This document shows, piece after piece, positions 16,085 through 24,227 of a stretch of DNA of 45,517 nucleotides. How positions within the stretch are numbered: position 1 is the first letter of the stretch; the number at the start of each line of letters is the position of its first letter. The notes beneath the pieces were generated by a model. That model saw only the letters and a program-made list of their open reading frames with translations, had not been told where the DNA came from and ran no database searches. Origin of the DNA: UBA6054 sp964522095. GTDB lineage: Bacteria; Planctomycetota; Phycisphaerae; Phycisphaerales; UBA1924. The stretch lies in assembly GCA_964522095.1 (NCBI GenBank), contig CAZFSO010000011.1, positions 1-45,517 of the forward strand. The letters run 5' to 3'. A program made the position numbers and the translations under genes.

Positions 16085-16144
16085 GGGTCCGCGGGTTGCG
16101 CTGCGCTTCACCCGCGGCTACTGGCGGGGCGCCCCTTCGGGGCT
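16085..16144 (+). repeat. REP-like palindromic element, right copy
   Basis: 60 bases matching the left copy with one substitution in the loop (T to G) and a short insertion between the two hairpins. A further small palindrome CACCCC/GGGGTG lies just upstream (16048-16066). It sits downstream of the minus-strand export cassette and may also serve as its transcription terminator. Confidence 0.8.
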
Positions 16145-16179
16145 TTCGGAGTGGTGATGGGAGCGTCAGGGGGATTGGT

Positions 16180-16689
16180 TCAGCCGCCGACCTTGTGGAT
16201 GGCGGTGGCGCGGATGGTGAGGACTTGGGGGTTGGGGCGGGGGGCGACGGTGCCGGTGACGACGACCTCGTCGAGGGGCTGGAGGCCGGCGGCGGCGAGG
16301 TCGGTCTGGATGGGGTTGCCCTGGGCGTCGACGAGTTGGACGGTGGCGGAGTTGGCGGCGAGGCTTTCTCGCGGCTCGCAGCAGTAGTCCCAGGGGGTGG
16401 GGCAGGGGTCGTCCGGGATCTGGTCGCAACTGGGGATGGCGGGGTCCATGATGATGAACACGGGGGCGCCCGGGGTGATGGGCTGGGCCCGGCCGCCGAT
16501 GCGGCCGCGGACGGTGACGGTGTCGCCTTCGCTGGCGTCGGGCTTGACCTCGGCGACGGTGCGGGCGTCGGCGGGGGCCGATGCGAGCAGCCAGGCGGGG
16601 CTTTCGGGCGCGGCGGCGGCGGGGGGTTGCTCGTTCGAGCAGGCGGCGAGGGTCAGGCAGGCGAGGGCGGCGGGGATGAGTCGGTGCAT
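16180..16689 (-). CDS. Cys-containing lipoprotein with OB-fold-like domain
   Basis: A 169-residue lipoprotein; lipobox LAAC, Cys about residue 17, followed by an Ala/Pro-rich spacer. The main domain reads as a small beta-barrel: 'GDTVTVRGRIGGRAQPI', 'APVFIIMDPAIPSC', 'SATVQLVDAQGNPIQTDL', 'DEVVVTGTVAPRPNPQVL'. In the middle is a Cys cluster, 'SCDQIPDDPCPTPWDYCCEP'. The start is the only ATG before the lipobox. It is the last gene of the export cassette, 29 bp after the second permease. A role as an envelope partner of the transporter, perhaps metal- or thiol-binding, is inference from the Cys cluster and position. Confidence 0.7.
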   Translation of the reverse strand: MHRLIPAALACLTLAACSNEQPPAAAAPESPAWLLASAPADARTVAEVKPDASEGDTVTVRGRIGGRAQPITPGAPVFIIMDPAIPSCDQIPDDPCPTPWDYCCEPRESLAANSATVQLVDAQGNPIQTDLAAAGLQPLDEVVVTGTVAPRPNPQVLTIRATAIHKVGG

Positions 16690-16718
16690 GGGAGGGTGCC
16701 TTTCTGAAAGCGGTTGGG

Positions 16719-17900
16719 TCAGTGTGAGCGCAGGGCGGCGGCGATGGGCAGGCGCAGGCAGCGCACGGCCGGGGGGATGGCGCCGATGAGTCCGACGACG
16801 AGGCCGGTGGCCATGCCGGCGAGCAGGACGGGGGGGTCGATGGTCAGGGCGAAGGCGCCCATGGAAAAGCGGACGGCGAGGCCGTCGAGGATGAGCAGGG
16901 CGATGGCGCAGGCGATGAGGGCGCCGCAAGCGGCGACGAAGACGGACTCCTCGGCGAGGCTGGCGATGATGGCGCGTCGGGTGTAGCCGAGGGCCTGGAG
17001 GGTTCCGACTTCGCGGACGCGGCTGGCGAAGGAGGCGTACATGGTGTTGAGCCCGCCGAGGACGCCGCCGGCGGCGATGAGCGCGGCGGTGACGAGGACC
17101 ATGACGCGGATGGGGCGGAAGAAGGCGCCGATGGAGGCGTAGTAGTCGGCTTCGGGGATGGCGGTGATCTCGAGGTCGAGGCGGCTCTTGGCGAACAGGT
17201 CGACGTCTGCGAAGGTGGCATCGTCGAGGGTGAGGACGACGCAGGAGAGGGAGTTCTCGCGCCGGGTGGCGATCTGCAGGTCGGGCAGGGGGATCCAGAT
17301 CTCGGCGTCCATGACGGTGCCGGGGGCGGTGAAGCGTCCGGAGACGGTCCAGGCGCGGTTGTCGAACCAGAGGGTCTGGCCGGGGAGGAGGCGTTCGTCG
17401 GGCAGGCCGAGTTGGGCGGGGGCGAGGGCGCCGAGCATGATCTCGTCGGCGCCCGGGCGGGGCGGGCGGCCGTGGGTGATCTCGACCTCGGGGTGGACGA
17501 GGAGGGCGACGGGGCGGACGCCGCGCATGACGGCCTGGCGTTCGGGGGCGTCGGCGTCGGCGCGGACGGGCAGGGCGGCGTGGATCTCGGGTGAGGCGAA
17601 GACGACGCCGTGCTCGGTGCGGAGGCCGGGGATGCTGGCGGCGGCCTGGCCTGCGACGGATGCGTCGATCTGCGAGCGTTCGACGCCTTCCTCGCTGCCC
17701 TGGCCGAGGATCATGACGTTGCGGTGGAGGCTGTCGTGGGGGGAGAGGGTGCGCTGCATGCCTCGGACGAAGCCGGAGGCGGCGAGGACGAGCAGCACGA
17801 CGAGGGTCGAGCCGAGGAGGGTGGCGGCGAGGCGGACGCGGCTGCGTCCGAGGTTGCGGAGGGCGTAGTCGAAGGGGAGTTGGCGGATGGGCATGGGCAT
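16719..17900 (-). CDS. FtsX/MacB-type ABC transporter permease (second copy)
   Basis: A 393-residue permease with one N-terminal membrane helix (LAATLLGSTLVVLLVLAASG), a periplasmic MacB-like domain of about 230 residues, then three C-terminal helices including 'VLVTAALIAAGGVLGGLNTM' and 'LAGMATGLVVGLIGAIPPA'. 'SRVREVGTLQALGYTRRAI' is the conserved cytoplasmic coupling segment of FtsX-like permeases. The start ATG is 1 nt after the stop of the preceding permease. It pairs with the neighbouring FtsX permease, ATPase and fusion protein as a mechanotransmission exporter (MacB/LolCDE class). Substrate unknown. Confidence 0.87.
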   Translation of the reverse strand: MPMPIRQLPFDYALRNLGRSRVRLAATLLGSTLVVLLVLAASGFVRGMQRTLSPHDSLHRNVMILGQGSEEGVERSQIDASVAGQAAASIPGLRTEHGVVFASPEIHAALPVRADADAPERQAVMRGVRPVALLVHPEVEITHGRPPRPGADEIMLGALAPAQLGLPDERLLPGQTLWFDNRAWTVSGRFTAPGTVMDAEIWIPLPDLQIATRRENSLSCVVLTLDDATFADVDLFAKSRLDLEITAIPEADYYASIGAFFRPIRVMVLVTAALIAAGGVLGGLNTMYASFASRVREVGTLQALGYTRRAIIASLAEESVFVAACGALIACAIALLILDGLAVRFSMGAFALTIDPPVLLAGMATGLVVGLIGAIPPAVRCLRLPIAAALRSH

Positions 17901-17901
17901 C

Positions 17902-19056
17902 TCAGGCGGCTCGGAAGCAGGCGGCGATCTCGCGTCGGGAGGCCTGCCAGGCGGGGAAGAGGCCGCCGATCACGCCGAGGGCCAGGCAGATGAGCAGGCC
18001 GAGGGCGAGCAGGGCGGGGGTGGCGACGATGGGGATGGTCTGTCCCTCGACGGAGAGGGCGAAGTTGCCGATGCGGGCCACGGCGAGCGCGGCGGCGGCG
18101 CCGACAAGGCCGCCGGCGAGGGCGACGAGCACGCCCTCGCCGACGATGAGGACGCCGATCATCCAGCCGCGGAAGCCGAGGGTCTGGAGGACGGCGTGCT
18201 CGGCGATGCGGCTCTGGACGCTGAGGACGATGGCGTTGGCGATCAGTGCGAGGACGGCGACGAGGCAGCCGATGCCGAGCCAGCGTGCGAAGGCGACGAT
18301 CTCGAGGACGTCGCCGGCGACGCGTCCGACGAAGGCTTTTTCGGTGAAGGTGGCGGTGGGGTCCTGGGCGGTGCGGAAGGTCTCGTCGATGGCCTCGGCG
18401 ACGGGGCCGAGGAGTGCGGCGTCGGCGACCTTGACGTTGAACTGGGTGACGATGCCGAGTTGGTCGCGTCCGGCGAGTTGGACGAACTCCAGAGCGGTAT
18501 AGGCGACGTTCTGGTCCTGGGGGTCGTCGGAGCGGATGACGCCGGCGACGTAGGCGGTGATGCCGGCGGCGTCAAAGGTCATGCCGGGGCGGAGGTTGCG
18601 GCGGTTGGCGAGGGTCTCGCCGACGAGGGCGGCGTCGGTGCGTCGTTTCCAGTCCTGGGCGGAGCCGGCGATGATCTCGATCTCGCCCCGGCGGCTTGCG
18701 AGGAAGTCGTCCTTCGGGACGCCGCGGAAGGTGACGACGTCGAGGCTGGTGCGGCAGTTGGAGACGACGACCTTGACGGGGGTTGCGGAGACGACGCCGT
18801 CGATGGCGGCGATGCGGCGGTGGTAGTCCTGGGGCAGTGTGCTGGTGGCGGGGCAGAAGCGGTCCTTGCGGTAGACGACGAGGGTGGTGTCGTCGGCGGT
18901 GGCGCGGGTGGCCTGGGTGACGCCGGTCTGCATGGCCTGGACGGCGGTGAAGAGGAACATGGCGATGGCGACGCCGGCGAGGGTCAGGGCGGTGCGGACG
19001 CGGTGGCGGGCGACCTGCTTGAGGACGTAGGGGGGGAAGCGGGTCAGGGGGTTCAT
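17902..19056 (-). CDS. FtsX/MacB-type ABC transporter permease (first copy)
   Basis: A 384-residue permease, same topology: N-terminal helix (ALTLAGVAIAMFLFTAVQAM), a large periplasmic domain, and C-terminal helices including 'GCLVAVLALIANAIVLSV', 'GVLVALAGGLVGAAAALAV' and 'ALLALGLLICLALGVIGGLF'. The coupling segment is 'SRIAEHAVLQTLGFRGWMI'. The periplasmic domain has two Cys (RFCPATS and VSNCRTS). The ATG at 19056 overlaps the ATPase stop (as read across the gap) as ATGA and has its own strong GAGGAGG site about 8 nt upstream. Confidence 0.88.
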   Translation of the reverse strand: MNPLTRFPPYVLKQVARHRVRTALTLAGVAIAMFLFTAVQAMQTGVTQATRATADDTTLVVYRKDRFCPATSTLPQDYHRRIAAIDGVVSATPVKVVVSNCRTSLDVVTFRGVPKDDFLASRRGEIEIIAGSAQDWKRRTDAALVGETLANRRNLRPGMTFDAAGITAYVAGVIRSDDPQDQNVAYTALEFVQLAGRDQLGIVTQFNVKVADAALLGPVAEAIDETFRTAQDPTATFTEKAFVGRVAGDVLEIVAFARWLGIGCLVAVLALIANAIVLSVQSRIAEHAVLQTLGFRGWMIGVLIVGEGVLVALAGGLVGAAAALAVARIGNFALSVEGQTIPIVATPALLALGLLICLALGVIGGLFPAWQASRREIAACFRAA

Positions 19057-19913
19057 GCGAGCGCCTCCTCGGCGTGCGGCGGCTGGGCTGGTCGGTCGGT
19101 GGGTCGGTCGNNNNNNNNNNNNNNNNNNNNNNNNNNNNNNNNNNNNNNNNNNNNNNNNNNNNNNNNNNNNNNNNNNNNNNNNNNNNNNNNNNNNNNNNNN
19201 NNNNNNNNNNGGTCGTTGGACTGGTCGCGGATGAGGCGGCCCTTCTCGAGGTGCAGGGTGCGCCGGGCGTAGGCGGTGGTGGCGGGGTCGTGGGTGACCA
19301 TGATGACGGTGGCGCCGCGGGTCTGGTTGACGTCCTGGAGGAGCCGCATGATGGCGTGGGCGCTGGGCTTGTCGAGGTCGCCGGTGGGCTCGTCGGCGAC
19401 GACGATGGCGGGGCGGGTGACGATTGCGCGGGCGATGGCGACGCGCTGCTCCTGGCCGCCGGAGAGTTGGCGGGGGAAGTGGTCGTGGCGGTCGGCGATG
19501 CCGACGAGTTCGAGGGCCTCGGCGACGCGCTGGTGGCGCTGGCGGCGGTTGAGCGGCTGGATGAGCAGGGGCAGTTCGACGTTCTCGTAGGCGGTGAGGA
19601 CCGGGACGAGGTTGTAGAGTTGGAAGACGTAGCCGACGTTGGCGGAGCGCCAGGCGGCCAGGGCGTTGCGGGACATCGAGGAGACGGGTTCGTTGCCGAC
19701 GGTGAGCGTGCCGGAGGTGGGGGTGTCGATGCCGGCGATGAGGTTGAGCAGGGTGGTCTTGCCGCTGCCGGAGGGGCCCATCAGGGCGAGGAACTCGCCG
19801 GCGTCGACGTCGAGGTCGAGGCCGTCGAGGGGGCGGATGCGGTTGTCGCCCTTGCGGAACTCGCGGGTGAGTTGGCGGCAGCGGATGAAGGGGGCGGTGC
19901 GGGGGTCGGTCAT
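19053..19913 (-). CDS. ABC transporter ATPase of MacB/LolD type, 3' part interrupted by assembly gap
   Basis: About 234 residues are visible before the gap. Walker A 'GPSGSGKT', Q-loop region 'NVGYVFQLYNLVPVLT', signature 'LSGGQEQR', Walker B 'AIVVADEPTGDLD' and switch His 'VMVTHDP'-like (IMVTHDP) are all present, so the ATPase is complete as a catalytic unit. The ATG at 19913 overlaps the fusion-protein stop as ATGA. After 'LEKGRLIRDQSND' the sequence enters 100 N, then resumes in a GGTC-type simple repeat. The reading frame across the gap, and therefore the C-terminus DRPTDRP... and the stop at 19053, are not established. Confidence 0.85.
   Translation of the reverse strand: MTDPRTAPFIRCRQLTREFRKGDNRIRPLDGLDLDVDAGEFLALMGPSGSGKTTLLNLIAGIDTPTSGTLTVGNEPVSSMSRNALAAWRSANVGYVFQLYNLVPVLTAYENVELPLLIQPLNRRQRHQRVAEALELVGIADRHDHFPRQLSGGQEQRVAIARAIVTRPAIVVADEPTGDLDKPSAHAIMRLLQDVNQTRGATVIMVTHDPATTAYARRTLHLEKGRLIRDQSNDXXXXXXXXXXXXXXXXXXXXXXXXXXXXXXXXXXDRPTDRPAQPPHAEEALA
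19090..19110. repeat. Tetranucleotide simple repeat next to gap
   Basis: GGTCGGTCGGTGGGTCGGTCG, an imperfect GGTC/GTCG repeat running into the gap; sequence right of the gap also begins GGTCGTTGG. It lies in the ATPase 3' end, where a change in the number of 4-bp units would shift the reading frame. Confidence 0.65.
19111..19210. other. Assembly gap (100 N)
   Basis: Exactly 100 N, so length is unknown. It falls in the 3' end of the ATPase gene beside a tetranucleotide repeat, the probable cause. Confidence 0.95.
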
Positions 19914-21448
19914 GGCGTGTCCTCCGCTTGGGCGATGCGGACGCGTGCGGCGTCGGGGTGGGCGTTCAGGGCGAGCAGGTCGCCGGGGCGCAGGTCGGCG
20001 GTGACGGTGGCCCAGCCTTCGGCGCGGGCGTGGACGGTGACGGGGACGGTCTCGAGGACGCCGCGCCCGGCGCGGCGGTCGCGGACGACGCGGACGGCGT
20101 CGGCGCCGTCGTGGGGCTCGATGGCGTCCTCGGGCACGAGGACGGTCGGCGAGCCCCGGTCGCGGGGCGCGCCGGCGGCGTCGCCGGCGCCCAGGAAGCG
20201 GACGCGGGTGAGCATGTCGGGCTTGAGGATGGGCAGGGGGTCGAGCAGGCGGACCTTGACCTGCAGGGTGTTCTTCTGCAGGTCGGCCTGGTGGGTGATG
20301 CGGTCGACGACGCCGCGGAAGGTGCGGTCCGGGAGGACCTCGACGACGACCTCGCATGGCTGGTCGAGGTGGATCTCGGCGGCGTCGGCGAGGGGCACGT
20401 CGACGCGGGCCTGGAGTCTGGCGGGGTCGTAGAGGTGGACGAGGTGCGCGCTGTGCGGGTCGTCCATGGCGAGCATGACCTTGTCGCCCGGGGCCTTGAG
20501 GCGGCGCTGGACGAAGCCTGCAATGGGGGCGCGGATCTCGGTGCGTTCGAGGCGCAGGGCGGCCTCGTCGCGGGCGGCGGCGCGCCGGGCCAGTTCGGCC
20601 TCGGCGCGGGCCAGGTCGGCGCGGGCGGCGTCGAGCGCGAGGCGCTCGGCGGTGCGCAGGTCGGCGTGGCGCTCGGCGGCGTGGCGTTCGGCAAGGGCCG
20701 TGTCGCGCTGGGCTTCGAGCACGGGGCGCTGGCGCTCCAGGGCGTCGACGGTGGCCAGGGCGGCGTCGAGGCGCTTGCGGGCGACGACGGCCTCGATCTC
20801 GTTGGCGGCGCCGGATCGGTGGGCCTGCTCGGTGCGGGCCAGTTCCTCGGCGAGGCGTTCGGCATCGGCGGCCTCGGCGGCGATCAGCGCGGGCAGGCGG
20901 GCGAGTTCGGCGTCGACGCGGGCCAGTTCGGCGCGGGCGGCGGCCACGGCGCGCTCGCGCTCGACGGGCTGGTCCCAGTCGCTCTGGGCGGCGGCCAGGG
21001 CGGCGCGGGCGCGGTCGAGGTCGGCCTCGGCGGCCCGGCGGTCGGCCTCGGCGCGGGCCAGGGCCAGTTGGGCGTCCTCGCGCACGAGGCGGGCGACGGG
21101 CTGGCCCCGGGTGACGGACTGGCCTTCGAGGACGAGGATCTCGGCGACGACGCCGTCGGTGAGCGCGGTGGCGGCGATGGTGTACGGGTCCGCCTCCAGC
21201 CAGCCGGGGGCCTGCACGGTGCGGGTGGTGGGGGTGGCGCGGGGTGTGGGGGCGGCGCTGGCGGCTGCGTCAAAGAGGACGGGTCGGACGCGCACGAGGG
21301 GCACCGGGCGCAGGGCCGATCCGGCGGACGCCGCCAGGATGGCGACGCTTGCGAGCGCGACGCCGGCGGCGAACCACTGGGCGCGGCGGCGGCGCGTCGG
21401 GGCGGGGACCGACTGGCCCGGCGCGGGGCGTTCGGCGGCTTGGGGCAT
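19910..21448 (-). CDS. HlyD/MacA-type membrane fusion protein
   Basis: A 512-residue periplasmic adaptor. N-terminal membrane helix (AAGVALASVAILAASAGSAL). A biotinyl-lipoyl-like half, 'DGVVAEILVLEGQSVTRGQPVARL', is followed by a long alpha-hairpin coiled coil (Ala/Glu/Arg-rich, about 130-320). The second lipoyl half is 'TEIRAPIAGFVQRRLKAPGD', and the beta-barrel follows with 'RLQARVDVPLADAAEI' and 'ADLQKNTLQVKVRLLDP'. It would link the FtsX/ATPase exporter to the periplasm or an outer-membrane channel. ATG 21448 is preferred; a GTG at 21478 would add ten residues. No outer-membrane TolC-like gene is nearby. Confidence 0.87.
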   Translation of the reverse strand: MPQAAERPAPGQSVPAPTRRRRAQWFAAGVALASVAILAASAGSALRPVPLVRVRPVLFDAAASAAPTPRATPTTRTVQAPGWLEADPYTIAATALTDGVVAEILVLEGQSVTRGQPVARLVREDAQLALARAEADRRAAEADLDRARAALAAAQSDWDQPVERERAVAAARAELARVDAELARLPALIAAEAADAERLAEELARTEQAHRSGAANEIEAVVARKRLDAALATVDALERQRPVLEAQRDTALAERHAAERHADLRTAERLALDAARADLARAEAELARRAAARDEAALRLERTEIRAPIAGFVQRRLKAPGDKVMLAMDDPHSAHLVHLYDPARLQARVDVPLADAAEIHLDQPCEVVVEVLPDRTFRGVVDRITHQADLQKNTLQVKVRLLDPLPILKPDMLTRVRFLGAGDAAGAPRDRGSPTVLVPEDAIEPHDGADAVRVVRDRRAGRGVLETVPVTVHARAEGWATVTADLRPGDLLALNAHPDAARVRIAQAEDTP

Positions 21449-21532
21449 GGCGTGAGATCCCGGGTGGGGCGTGGGCACGGTGAACCGGCCGGCGCGGCTC
21501 GGTGCGCGCGCGGCGACGCTCTAGCGGTCGGT

Positions 21533-21898
21533 TCAGGCCTTTGGCGGGCGCTGCGGCCCGTCGGAGTCCGGCGCGGCTCGGTCGTGCGCGCCCGGGATCT
21601 CCCAGGCGGCGCCGGGGTCGATCCAGCGGGCGCTGGGGCCGGCGGCGGGCACGGCCTTGGCGAAGGGCGTGGCGCAGCAGCCGAAGGGGCACTCGCAGTC
21701 CTGCTCGGGGCTCTGCTCGCCGGGGGCGGGTTGGCGGTCGTCCTGGGGGCGTTCGGCGGCGCAGCAGGCGCCGTCGTCGGTGCTGGTGCTGGCGGGGTGC
21801 TCGGCCGCGGGGCAGGCGGCGCAGGCCCGGGTGGACAGCGGGCCGCCTGAGAGCAGGAGGAGGGCGAGCAGCCAGGCCTGGAGCCAGCGGAGGGTCAT
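21533..21898 (-). CDS. Small secreted Cys-rich protein heading the export cassette
   Basis: A 121-residue protein with a clear signal peptide (LQAWLLALLLLSGGPLSTRA) followed by a short Cys-rich mature part: 'CAACPAAEH', 'DGACCAAER' and 'DCECPFGCCATPF', nine Cys in all. The start at 21898 lies 10 nt after a TACACT hexamer (21914-21909 on the minus strand). It precedes the fusion-protein gene by 84 bp on the same strand. A role in metal binding or as an exported thiol-rich protein is inferred only; I do not recognise a named family. The tail is Pro/Asp-rich and probably disordered. Confidence 0.65.
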   Translation of the reverse strand: MTLRWLQAWLLALLLLSGGPLSTRACAACPAAEHPASTSTDDGACCAAERPQDDRQPAPGEQSPEQDCECPFGCCATPFAKAVPAAGPSARWIDPGAAWEIPGAHDRAAPDSDGPQRPPKA

Positions 21899-22155
21899 GG
21901 GTCGCTCAAGTGTATTCGGCCGGGGCCGCGGGCGGATGCGGCGTGGTGCGGGTTGCGGGCGGGCGTGGGAGGTTCCCGGACGCGGTCGGGCGGCGCGGGG
22001 TGGTCGGGGCACACCCGGATCGTGCGGGTGGCTGGTCGATCGGCAAGGGGGATTTCCGGTGCGACGCGGGCGGGTTGGGGGTGGGGTGCAGGGCCGGGGG
22101 TGGCGGGTCGATACCCCCGCGGCGGCCGGTGCGCGGGCCGCGGAGGAGCACGGCG

Positions 22156-23880
22156 ATGAACTGGATCAACCGGATGAGCGTCGGGGCGAAGATCTGGCTG
22201 CTGGCGGGGGTGATCTTCGGTCTGGCGGTGGTGGCGATCGCGGCGGGCGGGCTGCTGACGCTGCGGGTGCAGCGGGCGGGCCTCGAGGCGGTGCGGCAGT
22301 CGATGATGGAAGGGCACGAGGGCAAACTGCTCTCGGTGGTGCAGGCGCAGACGGCCGACCTGGGCGCGGTGTTCCAGACGCTGGAGACGGAGGAGGAGCG
22401 GCTGGACGTGATGCGCGAGCGGTTCAGGAACAGTTGGTTCCGCATCACGCTGGAGGAGGAGGAGCCGACGGGGTACTTCTTCGCGTACGGCCTGGACGGG
22501 GTGAACGTGGCGCACGGGGCGATGCCGGACCGTCACGGGCGGGCGCACTGGGACTCGCAGGACCCCAACGGGACGTACACCTACCGGGAGTTCTCCGAGG
22601 CGGCCCGGAAGGGCGGCGGGTTCGTCGAGTACGTGCAGAAGAAGCCCGGGCAGGAGGCGATGGCGCCGAAACTGTCGTACGTGGAGTTGATCCCGGGCAC
22701 GGACTGGTACGTGGGCACGGGGGTGTACACCGACGACGTGGAGGCGCGGATGGCCGAGGTGCGCGCCGAGACGCGCCGGCAGGCGGTGTCGTACGCCCTG
22801 GTCGCCGGGCTGGTGATGCTGGCGTACGCGGGCCTGATCGTGGTGCCGGGGACGCTGTTCCTGATCCGGCGGGCGATCGTGGGGCCGATCCGCCGGACGG
22901 CGGACATCATGCGTGACATCGCCGAGGGCGAGGGGGACCTGACGCGTCGGATCGAGGTGTTCAGTCGCGACGAGGTCGGGCAGTTGTCCGAGCGGTTCAA
23001 CGCGTTCGCGCAGAAGGTGCACGACCTGGTGTCCGAGGTGATCCGCACGACGCACGACGTGGCCGGGGCGGCGACTGAGATCGCGGCGAGCAGCGAGGAG
23101 ATGGCCCGCGGGATGGGCGACCAGAAGGACCAGGTGCTGCAGATCTCGGCGGCGGTCGAGGAGATGAGCGCGAGCGTGGTTGAGGTTGCGCGCAAGTCGA
23201 CGGACGCCGCGGAGAACGCCGAGGAGAGCGGGCGGGTCGCCGAGCAGGGCGGCGCGGTCGTGGCGGACACGGTCGAGACGATGAGGAGCATCCGCGAGTC
23301 GGTGAGCGAGTCGGCGCGGATCGTGACCGAGTTGGGCCGGCGCGGCGACGAGATCGGCGAGATCATCGCGGTGATCAACGGCATCGCGGACCAGACGAAC
23401 CTGCTGGCGCTCAACGCGGCGATCGAGGCGGCGCGTGCGGGCGAGCACGGGCGCGGGTTCGCGGTGGTGGCCGACGAGGTGCGCAAACTCGCCGACCGGA
23501 CGACGCAGGCGACCGAGGAGGTGGCCAAGACGATCCGGGCCATCCAGACCGAGACGCGGGTCGCGGTCGACCAGATGGACGGGGGCAGCCGGCAGGTGCA
23601 GGCGGGCGTGTCGCGGGCGTCGGAGGCGGGCGAGAGCCTGGAGCGGATCACGACCCGGGCGCGCGACGTCGCGGGGATGATCCAGTCGATCGCGGCGGCG
23701 GCCGAGCAGCAGTCGGCGGCCGGCACGCAGATCGCCCGGGGCGTTGAGAACATCAGCGCGGTGACGAGCGAGGCGGCGGTCGGGGCGGCGGAGGCCGCGA
23801 TGGCTGCCGAGCAGTTGTCGCACAAGGCCGAGGCCTTGCAGAAACTCGTCGGTCAGTTCAAGGTCGCCGGGCGGGCGTGA
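22156..23880 (+). CDS. Methyl-accepting chemotaxis protein with single Cache sensor
   Basis: A 574-residue chemoreceptor. TM1 about 13-35 (LLAGVIFGLAVVAIAAGGLL). The sCache-like periplasmic domain includes 'GYFFAYGLDGVNVAHG', 'GGGFVEYVQKKPGQ' and 'DWYVGTGVYTDDV'. TM2 is about 212-236, then HAMP ('GPIRRTADIMRDIAEGEGDL'). The signalling domain has the invariant hairpin tip 'INGIADQTNLLALNAAIEAA' near residue 400, then 'GRGFAVVADEVRKLADRT'. The ATG at 22156 has GGAGGA 8 nt upstream. No CheA/CheW genes are in the window, so it is an orphan receptor that must feed a chemosensory array encoded elsewhere. No C-terminal CheR-tethering pentapeptide is seen. Confidence 0.95.
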   Translation: MNWINRMSVGAKIWLLAGVIFGLAVVAIAAGGLLTLRVQRAGLEAVRQSMMEGHEGKLLSVVQAQTADLGAVFQTLETEEERLDVMRERFRNSWFRITLEEEEPTGYFFAYGLDGVNVAHGAMPDRHGRAHWDSQDPNGTYTYREFSEAARKGGGFVEYVQKKPGQEAMAPKLSYVELIPGTDWYVGTGVYTDDVEARMAEVRAETRRQAVSYALVAGLVMLAYAGLIVVPGTLFLIRRAIVGPIRRTADIMRDIAEGEGDLTRRIEVFSRDEVGQLSERFNAFAQKVHDLVSEVIRTTHDVAGAATEIAASSEEMARGMGDQKDQVLQISAAVEEMSASVVEVARKSTDAAENAEESGRVAEQGGAVVADTVETMRSIRESVSESARIVTELGRRGDEIGEIIAVINGIADQTNLLALNAAIEAARAGEHGRGFAVVADEVRKLADRTTQATEEVAKTIRAIQTETRVAVDQMDGGSRQVQAGVSRASEAGESLERITTRARDVAGMIQSIAAAAEQQSAAGTQIARGVENISAVTSEAAVGAAEAAMAAEQLSHKAEALQKLVGQFKVAGRA

Positions 23881-23898
23881 GCGCGGGCGCGGGGTCGT

Positions 23899-23941
23899 GA
23901 CGGCGGCCCGGGTGCGTCCCGGCCCGCCGTCTCTGTCTGGT
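23899..23941. terminator. Hairpin between convergent genes, possible terminator
   Basis: GACGGCGG (23899-23906) pairs with CCGCCGTC (23934-23941), extended inwards by CCGGG/CCCGG after one mismatch. The plus-strand tail CTCTGTCTGGTCTGT is only moderately T-rich, so termination is uncertain. Confidence 0.45.
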
Positions 23942-23944
23942 CTG

Positions 23945-24214
23945 TCAGGCGGCGCCGGGGGCGATGGCCTCGGCGCGCCGCCAGGCGGAGCGGCTGGCCA
24001 GGCAGACGCCGACGCACCCGGCGATGAGGGTGGCGACGCCGGCCCACAGCCCGAGCAGGGCCAGCGCGAACAGGGCGATCGCGACGACGCCTGCCATGGC
24101 GCACGCCGTCAGCCAGTGCAGGTCGGGGCGCGCCGGGGGGCGGGCGTCGGTCTGCGGCGTGCGGCGTGCGGCGGGCCGGGGCGCGGGGCGGAGATGGACG
24201 GCTCTGGGGTTCAC
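23945..24214 (-). CDS. Small membrane protein of unknown function
   Basis: 89 residues from a GTG at 24214. A basic Pro/Arg-rich N-terminus is followed by two membrane helices, 'ACAMAGVVAIALFALALLGL' and 'AGVATLIAGCVGVCLASR'. It begins 13 bp after the stop of the next membrane-protein gene on the same strand, so probably the second gene of a pair. The start is uncertain, with no strong ribosome-binding site. No family recognised. Confidence 0.5.
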   Translation of the reverse strand: MNPRAVHLRPAPRPAARRTPQTDARPPARPDLHWLTACAMAGVVAIALFALALLGLWAGVATLIAGCVGVCLASRSAWRRAEAIAPGAA

Positions 24215-24227
24215 CGGGTGGTCGCCG

